Of a DNA stretch of 64,000 nucleotides, positions 26,350 to 34,051 are shown one piece after another. The translations under genes were made by a program, and so were the position numbers. The DNA comes from Ruania suaedae (lineage in GTDB: Bacteria > Actinomycetota > Actinomycetes > Actinomycetales > Beutenbergiaceae). The stretch spans positions 186,001 through 250,000 of the forward strand of contig NZ_CP088018.1 of NCBI RefSeq assembly GCF_021049265.1, written 5' to 3'. Positions within the stretch are counted from its first letter, which is position 1, and each line of letters starts with the position of its first letter. The notes below the pieces were generated by a model. That model was not told the origin of the DNA. It saw nothing but the letters and a program-made list of their open reading frames with translations, and did not search any database.

Positions 26350-26726
26350 GACTGTGCCCCCGTCATCGCCACGTAGGCATCGCGGTCCAGCAGCCCGGCG
26401 GCCACGTCCGTGACGCGGATCCTGAGCAGCCATCCGTCCTCGAACGGGGAGGAGTTGACCAGGTCGGGTCCGGCGTCGACGGCGTCGTTGATCTCGATCA
26501 CCTCGCCGGAGACCGGCGCGTAGAGCTCGGAGACGGACTTGGTGGACTCGATCTCGCCGATCGCCTCACCGGTCGTGACCGTACTGCCCACGTCCGGCAG
26601 GTCCACGAAGACCACGTCACCGAGCTGCTCGGCGGCGTAGTCGGTGATGCCGAGCGTGGCGACGTCGTCGACGATCTCGAGCCACTCGTGCTGACTCGTG
26701 TACTGCAGGCTGGACAGGTCGGTCAT
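26346..26726 (-). CDS. gcvH: Glycine cleavage system H protein
   Basis: A 126-residue lipoyl carrier that shuttles the aminomethyl intermediate between GcvP, GcvT and the L protein. The lipoylated lysine is K63 in [20 protein letters not shown], flanked by the typical strands [21 protein letters not shown]. Length is standard. Its ATG overlaps the gcvT stop (ATGA) and its stop overlaps the gcvP TTG start, so all three subunits are translationally coupled. The lipoamide dehydrogenase (L protein) gene is not in the window, as is usual because it is shared with other complexes. Confidence 0.96.
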   Translation of the reverse strand: MTDLSSLQYTSQHEWLEIVDDVATLGITDYAAEQLGDVVFVDLPDVGSTVTTGEAIGEIESTKSVSELYAPVSGEVIEINDAVDAGPDLVNSSPFEDGWLLRIRVTDVAAGLLDRDAYVAMTGAQS

Positions 26727-28111
26727 GACTTCCTCCGGTAGAAGGGCGGGGTGGTGAGGGTCGCGGGCACGGGCGTCCCACGCACGTCGATGGTCAGTGC
26801 GGCGTCGGGATCGGCGGCGACGTCGCTGTCCACGTAGGCCAGTGCGATCGGGTGGCCGAGGGTGGGACTGAGGGCACCGCTGGTGATCTCCCCGACGGCG
26901 TGCTCGCCGCGGCGCACCGCGTAACCGGCCCGCCCGGCGCGCCGGCCCTCGCTCACGAGGCCGACGAGCACGCGAGCCTCCGGGCGTGGCTCCAGGGCCG
27001 CCTTGCCGACGAAGTCACCCTTGTCGGCGGGCACGATCCGGCCGAGCCCGGCCTGCGCCGGGACGACGTCGGTGGAGAGCTCGTGGCCGTACAGCGGCAT
27101 CCCGGCCTCCAGGCGCAGCGTGTCCCGGGCGGCAAGGCCGGCCGGGACCAGGCCGTGAGGTTCACCGGCGGACAGCAGCAGCCGCCACAGCGCCGCGGCA
27201 TGCTCGGCCGGGACGTAGAGCTCGAACCCGTCCTCCCCGGTGTAGCCGGTGCGCGCGAGCAGCAGCGGGGTGGTCTCGAACTCGCTGCCGCCGCCGGTCG
27301 TGCCGGCACCGGCCTCACCCGTGGCGGGCTGACCGCCGGTGCGGGCGCCGGCAGTGCCCTGGTGGGCGCCCTCGGTGAGGGTGCCGTGGGCGGACTCCGG
27401 CTCGCCCACCACCAGCGGGGCCGGGCTGAGCGGTCCGGAGACCTCCGGCGCGTCCTCGGCCTCGCCCTCGGTGGCGGTGAGCACCAGGTCGTTGCGGTGG
27501 CCGGCGGTGCCCACGTCCTCACCGGGCAGGAAGTACGCGCTCGTCCAGGCGTAGTTCTTCACCTCCGCGAGCGGCAGGCCCAGGTCGCGGATCGCGCCGG
27601 TGGTGATCACGTCCTCGAGGATCGCCACCGCCGCGGGGCCCTGCAGGGCGAGCAGTGCGTAGGTGTCGGAGTCGTCGGTGACGCTCACCTCGAATGCCCC
27701 GGCGCGCTCCTGCAGGTGCGCCGCCACCGTCTCGCGATTCGCGGCGTTGGCGATGACCAGGAACTCCTCCTCGCCGAGCCGGTACACCACCAGGTCGTCG
27801 AGGATGCCGCCGTCCTCAGCGAGCAGCATCGTGTACTTGGCCCGGCCGATCGTCACCGCCGAGAGCCGGCCGGCGAGCGCGAAGTCGAGGAACTCTCCGG
27901 CCTGCCGCCCGGTCACCACGATCTCGCCCATGTGGGAGATGTCGAACAACCCGGCGGCCTCCCGGACGGCGGTGTGCTCGGCCCGGTCGGAGGAGTACCG
28001 CACCGGCATCCACCATCCGCCGAAGTCGGTGAAGGTGGCACCCAACGCCTCGTGCTCGGCACGCAACGGGGTGCTCCGGGGGTCTGTCGTCGAGGTCGTC
28101 ACAGCATCCAT
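26723..28111 (-). CDS. gcvT: Aminomethyltransferase, T protein, with a large insertion
   Basis: A 462-residue T protein that transfers the methylene group from aminomethyl-GcvH to tetrahydrofolate and releases ammonia. Family hallmarks are FTDFGGWWMPVRYSSDRAEHTAVREAAGLFDISHMGEI at the N-terminus, GRAKYTMLLAEDGGILDDLVVYRLGEEEFLVIANA, ARTGYTGEDGFELYVPAEHA and ARDTLRLEAGMPLYGHEL. The usual length is about 365-375 residues; the excess is a low-complexity Gly/Thr/Ala/Glu-rich segment at about residues 197-280 between YFLPGED and LLLARTGYTGED. The frame stays open and the codon pattern is normal, so it is a true insertion and not a frameshift. The ATG at 28111 lies two bases after the sdaA stop. 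Confidence 0.94.
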   Translation of the reverse strand: MDAVTTSTTDPRSTPLRAEHEALGATFTDFGGWWMPVRYSSDRAEHTAVREAAGLFDISHMGEIVVTGRQAGEFLDFALAGRLSAVTIGRAKYTMLLAEDGGILDDLVVYRLGEEEFLVIANAANRETVAAHLQERAGAFEVSVTDDSDTYALLALQGPAAVAILEDVITTGAIRDLGLPLAEVKNYAWTSAYFLPGEDVGTAGHRNDLVLTATEGEAEDAPEVSGPLSPAPLVVGEPESAHGTLTEGAHQGTAGARTGGQPATGEAGAGTTGGGSEFETTPLLLARTGYTGEDGFELYVPAEHAAALWRLLLSAGEPHGLVPAGLAARDTLRLEAGMPLYGHELSTDVVPAQAGLGRIVPADKGDFVGKAALEPRPEARVLVGLVSEGRRAGRAGYAVRRGEHAVGEITSGALSPTLGHPIALAYVDSDVAADPDAALTIDVRGTPVPATLTTPPFYRRKS

Positions 28112-28113
28112 AG

Positions 28114-29535
28114 TCAGCACTCGACCACGTTGACGGCGAGTCCGCCAGTGGCCGTCTCCTTGTACTTGTCGCTCATGTCCCGGCCGGTCTGGCGCATCGT
28201 CTCGATCACCTGGTCCAGCGACACCCGGTGGGTGCCGTCTCCCCACATCGCCATCTTCGCGGCGTTGACCGCCTTCCCGGCCGCGATCGCGTTGCGTTCG
28301 ATGCAGGGGATCTGCACCAGCCCGCCGACCGGATCGCACGTCAGCCCCAGGTTGTGCTCCATCGCGATCTCGGCCGCGTTCTCCACCTGCTCCGGGGTTC
28401 CGCCGAGCACGGCGGCCAGGCCCCCGGCCGCCATCGAGGACGCCGATCCCACCTCGCCCTGGCACCCCACCTCCGCACCGGAGATCGAGGCCCGGGCCTT
28501 GTACAGCGAACCGATGGCGGCGGCCGTGAGCAGGAAGGTGACGGCGATCCGGTCCAAGGCCGCGGCGTCCTCGGCCGCACGTGCGGCGGGGGAGTAGTGG
28601 GTGGCGTACTCCAGCACCGCGGGGATCACCCCGGCCGCACCGTTCGTGGGGGCGGTGACCACCCGCCCGCCGTCGGCGTTCTCCTCGTTCACGGCCAGCG
28701 CCACGAGGTTCACCCAGTCCTGGGAGTAGGCCGCATCGCGGTCGGGGTCCTCCTCCCGTAGCCGTGCGGCCCAGGCGGGCGCCCGACGGCGTACACCCAG
28801 CCCACCGGGAAGCTCACCCGAGCTCGTGGTCCCGCACGCCACGCACTCGGTCATCGCGTCCCGGATGCCCAGCACCCCGGCGCGCACCTCGGTCTCGGTG
28901 CGGGTGGCCAGCTCGTTGCGCAGCGCCACCTCGGCGATGCTCAGGCGCTCGCGGGTGCACACGTCCAGGAGCTCGGCGGCCGTGCCGAACGGGAGGGGCA
29001 CCTGCCCGGCCGCGTCGCGTTGGTGACGTGCACGCACGGGCTCGTGGCCGCCGTCGACCTCGCGGACGACGAACCCGCCGCCGACGGAGAAGTAGGTCTC
29101 CTCGGCCACCGGAGCGCCCGCGCCGTCGTGGGCTGTCAGGCGCAGGCCGTTGGTGTGGTGGGCGAGCACGGTGTGGGGGCTCATGACGATGTCCTCGGCG
29201 GTGTAGGCCACCCGGATCGCGTCACCCAGCCGGATGGCTCGCTCGCGTTCCATCCGGTCGGTGCGCTCACGCACCTCAGCGGTGCTGACCTGGTCCGGGG
29301 CGCAGCCCTCGAGGCCGAGCAGCACGGCGTGCGGGGTGCCGTGGCCGCGGCCGGTGGCGGCGAGGGAGCCGAACAACTCGACCTCGAGGCCGGCGACGTC
29401 GGGAAGGCTCTCACCGATGCGGTCGACGAAGTCGCGGGCCGCTCGCATCGGGCCGACCGTGTGCGAGCTCGATGGCCCGATCCCGACCGTGAACAGGTCG
29501 AGCACGCCCACGTAGGTGGTGTGCGGTGACGTCAT
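28114..29535 (-). CDS. sdaA: L-serine ammonia-lyase, iron-sulfur type
   Basis: A 473-residue cytoplasmic enzyme that deaminates L-serine to pyruvate. The single-chain form is shown by an N-terminal beta domain ([26 protein letters not shown]) and a C-terminal alpha domain with the conserved motifs [55 protein letters not shown]; the cysteines in GCQGE, LTCDP and PCIER are candidates for binding the 4Fe-4S cluster. It is the first gene of the operon with gcvT-gcvH-gcvP, downstream of the tandem glycine riboswitch, so serine breakdown is apparently induced when glycine accumulates. CAGGAGTTCCTCG precedes the ATG at 29535. No glyA (serine hydroxymethyltransferase) is in the window. Confidence 0.95.
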   Translation of the reverse strand: MTSPHTTYVGVLDLFTVGIGPSSSHTVGPMRAARDFVDRIGESLPDVAGLEVELFGSLAATGRGHGTPHAVLLGLEGCAPDQVSTAEVRERTDRMERERAIRLGDAIRVAYTAEDIVMSPHTVLAHHTNGLRLTAHDGAGAPVAEETYFSVGGGFVVREVDGGHEPVRARHQRDAAGQVPLPFGTAAELLDVCTRERLSIAEVALRNELATRTETEVRAGVLGIRDAMTECVACGTTSSGELPGGLGVRRRAPAWAARLREEDPDRDAAYSQDWVNLVALAVNEENADGGRVVTAPTNGAAGVIPAVLEYATHYSPAARAAEDAAALDRIAVTFLLTAAAIGSLYKARASISGAEVGCQGEVGSASSMAAGGLAAVLGGTPEQVENAAEIAMEHNLGLTCDPVGGLVQIPCIERNAIAAGKAVNAAKMAMWGDGTHRVSLDQVIETMRQTGRDMSDKYKETATGGLAVNVVEC

Positions 29536-29574
29536 CGAGGAACTCCTGGTTCGGGGGCGCAGCGGCGCCGAGCT

Positions 29575-29762
29575 CCTCCCGCTCTGTCTTGTGCCTGAGA
29601 GATTGGGCGAGGCCTCGCGGCCGCGCTTGCCCCGTCGGCGGGCGCCCTGGCCGGAACCAGGCGCCGCTCTCCAGAGTGACCTGCCGCCACGGTGCGTGGG
29701 CCTGAGAGTTTCCCGGGAGGATTTGCTCCTACGGCAGCCGCGTGCAGCGGCGTTCTCCCATG
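29575..29762 (-). ncRNA. Tandem glycine riboswitch
   Basis: Read on the minus strand, two glycine aptamers follow each other. The first (about 29762-29680) has GGGAGA, CCGTAGGAGCAAATCC, AAACTCTCAGGCCC and CACTCTGGAGAGC; the second (about 29665-29575) has CGCCGACGGGGCAAGC, AATCTCTCAGGCAC and AAGACAGAGCGGGAGG. These are the conserved cores of the gcvT-type glycine aptamer, and their double arrangement is typical of the cooperative form. The mRNA continues into sdaA only 40 bases later, whose ribosome binding site could be masked by the expression platform. Binding of glycine should switch expression on, as in most tandem glycine riboswitches. Confidence 0.93.
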
Positions 29763-29816
29763 GCGGGTGGACGGTCGATGATGTTGTGCGGCCAGTCTAG
29801 CGGGAGGGTGCGGGCG

Positions 29817-30233
29817 TCACGATCCCTCGCCCGAGAACCAGGCCCGGTGCTGCCACAGCAGGGCGCTGCCGACGCCGATCCAGAGCACGGCCACGATCAC
29901 CTGCGGGCCGAGGACCTGATAGACCAGCGCCAGCACGCATCCGAATGTGGTCGCGGCCCCGAGGGCGAGCAGCCCGACCATTGCGCCGCGGCGGCGCCGG
30001 AGCGCCCCGATGGCTCCCGCGATCGCGAGGGCCGCGGTGAGCAGGATCGCTGCGCCGGCGGCCGGGACGGCGGTGCGCGAGCCCAGCTCGCCCAGCTCCT
30101 CCGGGGCGACGCTGCGCAGAGCCAGCAGTCCGGCGCCCACCAGCGTCATGCCGAACGCGCCCAGGAGGGTCATCACGGCCGCGGCGGTGACGGCACCGGG
30201 GCGGGTGGGTCGGCTGGGTCGGCGGGTGGTCAT
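29817..30233 (-). CDS. Small four-helix membrane protein of unknown function
   Basis: A 138-residue predicted integral membrane protein. After a basic N-terminus (MTTRRPSRPTRP), hydrophobic stretches occur at about residues 14-40, 53-77, 83-107 and 109-128, suggesting four transmembrane helices with short loops, the second followed by a basic RRRRG turn. It resembles small DUF4064-like membrane proteins in layout, but I cannot assign a family. GAGGGGAGCG precedes the ATG at 30233. It stands alone, back-to-back with the surface-protein gene at 30423. Confidence 0.7.
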   Translation of the reverse strand: MTTRRPSRPTRPGAVTAAAVMTLLGAFGMTLVGAGLLALRSVAPEELGELGSRTAVPAAGAAILLTAALAIAGAIGALRRRRGAMVGLLALGAATTFGCVLALVYQVLGPQVIVAVLWIGVGSALLWQHRAWFSGEGS

Positions 30234-30362
30234 CGCTCCCCTCGAGGATGGTGGAGGCCGAGTGTATCGACGCCCTGCGTCCCCCGGGATCGTCGCCTGC
30301 TCGGGACCCGGCGGCGGAACAGGTCTTGTCCTCGACTTCGGGAAGGACTACTGTCGGCGTCA

Positions 30363-30383
30363 GACAACGTTGTCCCAACGTTG
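30363..30383 (+). promoter_or_regulatory. Double LacI-type operator upstream of first surface protein
   Basis: A perfect 12-base palindrome GACAACGTTGTC (30363-30374) is followed by a second core CAACGTTG (30376-30383); their centres are 11 bases apart, one helical turn. The same core occurs at 42793 and 45992 in front of the other units of the locus. The LacI regulator encoded at 44932 is the obvious ligand. The sites end 39 bases before the ATG. Confidence 0.75.
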
Positions 30384-30422
30384 TGCGTGGTCACGAAGAG
30401 GTGGCAGAGAGAGGAGATGTTC

Positions 30423-33400
30423 ATGCGGAGGTTATCCGCGGTGGTGTTGCCCGGCGTCTTGGTGCTGGGCGTGATCGGTCCGGTGGCGGGTGCTGCGGCT
30501 GCTCCTGGTGTGGTGGATCCGTTGGATCTGGCGTTGAGTGGTCCTGATCAGCAGCGGTCGATGAGTGTGCCGGAGTCGCGGTTGGTGTTGAACCCGCAGA
30601 ATTTCTATCTTCCGGAGTCGGAGGTGGAGCAGAGTACGGGTCCGTCGATGCCGTTGGGTGCGGGGTATTACGCCAATGATGAGGCGGTGACGATGCCGGC
30701 GTTCTTCGAGTTGTTCGAGGGTGTGGCGGGTGAGCCGCCGTTGTCGGCTGATGATCCGAGCGGGATCGAGGTCGGGTTCGCTGATGAGTTCGAGGAGTTC
30801 TCGGATGAGTGGGTGCCTGAGCCGGGTCTGGATGTGAGCATCGTTGATGGGGTGGCGCATCTGTCGGTGTTGCCGGATTCGCCGGTTCCGTGGCCTGCGA
30901 TGGCGCGTGAGGTGACGGTGGACATGGACCTCACGCCGGTGCTGCGGGTGGCGTTGCCGTCGGTGAGTGGGCAGTGGGCGCTCAAGCTCAATGATGGCGC
31001 GGATGTGGACATCGAGGTTCAGCCTGGTTCTTCTGCTGGTGGTGTGCACAGTTTCGACTTGGCCTCGATCACGGGGTGGAGTGGTGAGCAGACGTTCACG
31101 ATCAAGATGTTCGCGGTCGGTGGGGATGCGCAGATCCAGATGGATAGTCTGCGGCTGCAGGGTCAGCAGGCCGGGTTTGTGGATAACTTCACCTCCGAGA
31201 CGCTGGAGTGGGATGTCGGTGCGGGTATGGGGGCTGAGGTTGCTGATGGTGCGTTGACGTTGTCGGTGCTGGCCGAGAATCAGTACGGCTATGGCGCGAT
31301 TCAGCGTGGGGTCGATGTGGATCTGGATGAGTTCCCGGTGCTGCGTCTGGCGTTGCCGAGCACGTCCGGGGATTGGGTGCTCAAGGTCAGTGCTGGTGGC
31401 GGGGCTGATATCGATCTGGAGCCGGGGTCGAATGAGTCCGGTGTGCACAGTTTCGATGTGGCGGCTGCGACCGGGTGGTCTGGTTCGACCTCGTTCACGA
31501 TCAAGCTTTTCGCTGTCGGTGGTGGCGCGCAGGTGGTTGTTGACAGTGTGCGGATGGTCTCTGCCGCGCAGGGTCAGCAGTGGGTCCATGGTGCTGAGGA
31601 GTTCGAGAACTTCTGGTCCCCGGCCTCGCTGGACTTCACCGCGACCTATCCGGGCGGAACGCTCGTGCAGGGCGCCGACACCATGGTCGGCCACGACGCG
31701 ATCGTGCGAGAGATCGACATCGAGGAGCCGGCCGGAGATGGCCAGGTACTCCGCGTGGGTGGCTCGTTCGTGGGCTCGGTCGAGGTCGACGCCGAGGCCG
31801 AGGTGGTGACCGTGGTGGGTGAACACATGCGTTACGCGGTGGCACTGCCGGGTCTGGGAGAGGTCTTTTTCTTCGAGTCGCGCGAGGAGATGCTCGCCGG
31901 TGGTCCCGCCTCGAGTGAGCCCACCTCCCGCATGGGAGTCTGGGCAGCAGCGGTCGAGCCGGGGACGTCGTCCTTGCGGGTCGGTGCCGGCTTCTCGGTG
32001 GGGGACACCGCCGAGGCCGTGGCGCGTGCGCAGCAAGCGGCGAACACTCCGGTTGCCGACGCCCGTCAGACCCTGGTCGACTTCTGGGCCGAGGCGCTGG
32101 CCGGGGTTCCGCACCCGCAGGACTTCGAGCTGCGCGCGCTGCCCGACGACGGTGGCGTGGGTGAGCAGGAAGTCCACAGTGCGTACTACCGGGCGTTCGT
32201 GGCGTTGTATTCGAACGTGTTGCCCCCGCAGCCCGAGACCGGGTACGGGTATCGCACCGTGGCCACCGGTAAGCCGTCGATGTGGAACCACGGGGCTGAC
32301 GGTGCGCGATCGGCGGCGGCGTGGGAGAGCTTCATCGGCGTGCAGCTGCTGGCCTATATCGATCCCGAGGCCGCGTGGGACTCCTTCAACGGTCTGATGT
32401 CGCTGGTCGATGAGGAAGGAACCCTGGGCGGGGAGAGCCTGCCCAGCCGTAAGGCTCAGGCCGCCTGGGTGCTGTATGCGATGACCGGGGATCAGGAGCA
32501 GCTGGCCACCAGCTATGACGCGTTGATCCGGTTGCTGCAGTGGCAGGCCGAGAACCCCCGCTGGGTCTACGGTGCCTATGACTATCCGGGTGAGCGGGAT
32601 GCCGAGTTCGTCACCTCGCTGATCGTCGACGTCGACTTCGGTATCCAGATCGCCGAGGTACTCGATCACAGCGACGACATCCCGATGCTGCAGGACCTCC
32701 GCGAGGAGCTCCTCACCGGATACCAGGAGGACTACTGGGACACCCCGAGTCAGAGTCCTCCGAGGCAGTACTACTTCCCGGGTGACCCGGAGTGCGGGTT
32801 CCGCAGTGGCTGCTACGGCAACCTGTTCCAGACCGCCATGGCACTGCACGTGGACGGCCTCGACGACGAACGCATCGACGCTCTGAAGGCGTTCGTGAGT
32901 GCGTCCTACGACCCGGCCGAGCAGTTCGCCGGATTCGCGGATGTCAAGTACACCAACATGTCCTACACCCTGTACGGCCTGCTGGAGAACGATGAGGCCG
33001 AGCAGGCGGAGACGTTGGCCAATGCGGTGCTGCGCGAGATCATCAGCAGCGGTTCCTTCGCGGAGGCCTACAACCCCTCACCCGAGGGCCCGGTACCGGT
33101 CGGCGTGCGTCCGTCCATCTTCGGGCTGGCAGCAGTGATCGACTCGGTCTGGATCAACAACGGGTACCGGATGGACCTGGGAGGACCGCACGCGGTCATC
33201 ACCCCCGGCGTCGACGGCGCGGTGCACGGTATCTCCTACCGAGGTCAGGAGCTGAACGTGGCTGCTGATGCCGCGGCCCAGGACGTGGTCTTCTCCGGTG
33301 CCGCCGTCGCGGCGACCGCGGGCTGCAACACGATCACCGGCGTCCAGATCGGTGAGACCGTCGCCCTGCCCACCGAGTGCGAGGGCGGCACCGACCCGGA

Positions 33401-33908
33401 CCCGACGAACCCGACGGATCCGGACCCGACCGATCCTGACCCGACCGACCCCGGGGCCGGGCCTGTGCCCGCCCCGGACGAGGACCTGGGTGAGGACGTG
33501 CGTGGTGACGTGAGCGTGCCGGCCTCGGCCGAGCGGGGCGAGACGATCGAGGTCCGCGTCCCGAGCGCGGCCGGAGACGACGTCCACGTCTGGTTGCAGT
33601 CGGAACCGGTGCTGCTGGCCTCGGGGCCGGTCTCGGCTGCGGGCATCATCAGCGTCACCATCCCGGCCGATGCCGAGCTCGGTGATCACAGGATCGTCGT
33701 CCAGACCGACGACGGGGCGCTGATCGGCTGGGCGCCGCTGGAGATCGTCGAGGCACCCACCACCGGTGGGAGCGCCGATGGTGATCACGACGGGCTGGCC
33801 GACACCGGAGCCGGTGGCTTGCCGCTGGCCCTGGTGGCACTGAGCGCACTGATGCTCGGAGGCCTCGTGCTGCTCGCGCGTCGCCGGGCGGTCGCCGCTC
33901 GTCACTGA
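30423..33908 (+). CDS. Large cell-wall-anchored putative glycan-active protein, copy 1
   Basis: A 1161-residue secreted surface protein. The signal peptide (MRRLSAVVLPGVLVLGVIGPVAGAAAA) is followed by a conserved block around LVLNPQNFYLPESEVEQ, two similar beta-sandwich-like modules (about 117-245 and 250-380), a further beta-rich domain (about 385-550) and a helical domain from about 580 with YYRAFVALYSNVLPPQPE, SMWNHGADGARSAAAWESF and SLPSRKAQAAWVLY, whose repeating helices resemble an (alpha/alpha)6 glycosidase barrel. Pro-Asp-Thr linkers and an extra Ig-like domain (about 1020-1110) precede the LADTG sortase signal (1125-1129), a hydrophobic helix and a basic tail. Function is inferred from context as glycan hydrolysis. 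The ATG at 30423 has GAGGAG six bases upstream. DNA of its first third is virtually identical to the gene at 34052 and richer in A/T at third positions than its surroundings. Confidence 0.85.
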   Translation: MRRLSAVVLPGVLVLGVIGPVAGAAAAPGVVDPLDLALSGPDQQRSMSVPESRLVLNPQNFYLPESEVEQSTGPSMPLGAGYYANDEAVTMPAFFELFEGVAGEPPLSADDPSGIEVGFADEFEEFSDEWVPEPGLDVSIVDGVAHLSVLPDSPVPWPAMAREVTVDMDLTPVLRVALPSVSGQWALKLNDGADVDIEVQPGSSAGGVHSFDLASITGWSGEQTFTIKMFAVGGDAQIQMDSLRLQGQQAGFVDNFTSETLEWDVGAGMGAEVADGALTLSVLAENQYGYGAIQRGVDVDLDEFPVLRLALPSTSGDWVLKVSAGGGADIDLEPGSNESGVHSFDVAAATGWSGSTSFTIKLFAVGGGAQVVVDSVRMVSAAQGQQWVHGAEEFENFWSPASLDFTATYPGGTLVQGADTMVGHDAIVREIDIEEPAGDGQVLRVGGSFVGSVEVDAEAEVVTVVGEHMRYAVALPGLGEVFFFESREEMLAGGPASSEPTSRMGVWAAAVEPGTSSLRVGAGFSVGDTAEAVARAQQAANTPVADARQTLVDFWAEALAGVPHPQDFELRALPDDGGVGEQEVHSAYYRAFVALYSNVLPPQPETGYGYRTVATGKPSMWNHGADGARSAAAWESFIGVQLLAYIDPEAAWDSFNGLMSLVDEEGTLGGESLPSRKAQAAWVLYAMTGDQEQLATSYDALIRLLQWQAENPRWVYGAYDYPGERDAEFVTSLIVDVDFGIQIAEVLDHSDDIPMLQDLREELLTGYQEDYWDTPSQSPPRQYYFPGDPECGFRSGCYGNLFQTAMALHVDGLDDERIDALKAFVSASYDPAEQFAGFADVKYTNMSYTLYGLLENDEAEQAETLANAVLREIISSGSFAEAYNPSPEGPVPVGVRPSIFGLAAVIDSVWINNGYRMDLGGPHAVITPGVDGAVHGISYRGQELNVAADAAAQDVVFSGAAVAATAGCNTITGVQIGETVALPTECEGGTDPDPTNPTDPDPTDPDPTDPGAGPVPAPDEDLGEDVRGDVSVPASAERGETIEVRVPSAAGDDVHVWLQSEPVLLASGPVSAAGIISVTIPADAELGDHRIVVQTDDGALIGWAPLEIVEAPTTGGSADGDHDGLADTGAGGLPLALVALSALMLGGLVLLARRRAVAARH
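30478..31724 (+). repeat. Long direct repeat, copy 1 (within surface protein gene)
   Basis: 1247 bases identical to 34113-35359 apart from one base that I can see (T at 31378 against C in the other copy, Val/Ala at residue 319). Shorter identical blocks follow further on: 31869-31954, 32181-32560, 32602-32728 and about 33231-33327. The pattern indicates recent duplication or gene conversion. Confidence 0.93.
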
Positions 33909-33913
33909 GCAGA

Positions 33914-33953
33914 TCCGGCGTCGACCCGGCCGCGCGGCCGGGTCGACGCCGGA
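33914..33953 (+). terminator. Terminator hairpin after first surface protein gene
   Basis: A 40-base stretch that is a complete palindrome (arms of 18 bases around GCGC), six bases after the stop codon. GC-rich with no T-run, but long enough to act as an intrinsic terminator. The related hairpin after the second copy shares the outer arm sequence TCCGGCGTCGA. Confidence 0.8.
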
Positions 33954-34051
33954 GCCCTGAGGTGATCCGAGAGCACGCTCGCCGTAGTGCTGTACAGGTC
34001 GTTCCATCGTCGGTCGAAGCCACGCTGGTGTGGCAGGAAGGAGAGTCCCGC

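Noticed and set aside
23074-26376. Plus-strand open frame of about 1100 codons opposite gcvP
   Set aside because: The translation is low-complexity (Arg/Gly/His/Ala) and gcvP on the minus strand is unmistakable.
29536-29816. Plus-strand small open frames over the riboswitch region
   Set aside because: The conserved RNA signatures are on the minus strand and the plus frames have no homology features.
33400-33460. Short tandem repeat DNA resembling a CRISPR or VNTR array
   Set aside because: It codes for the DPDPTNPTDPDPTDP linker of a surface protein; there are no spacers and no cas genes.
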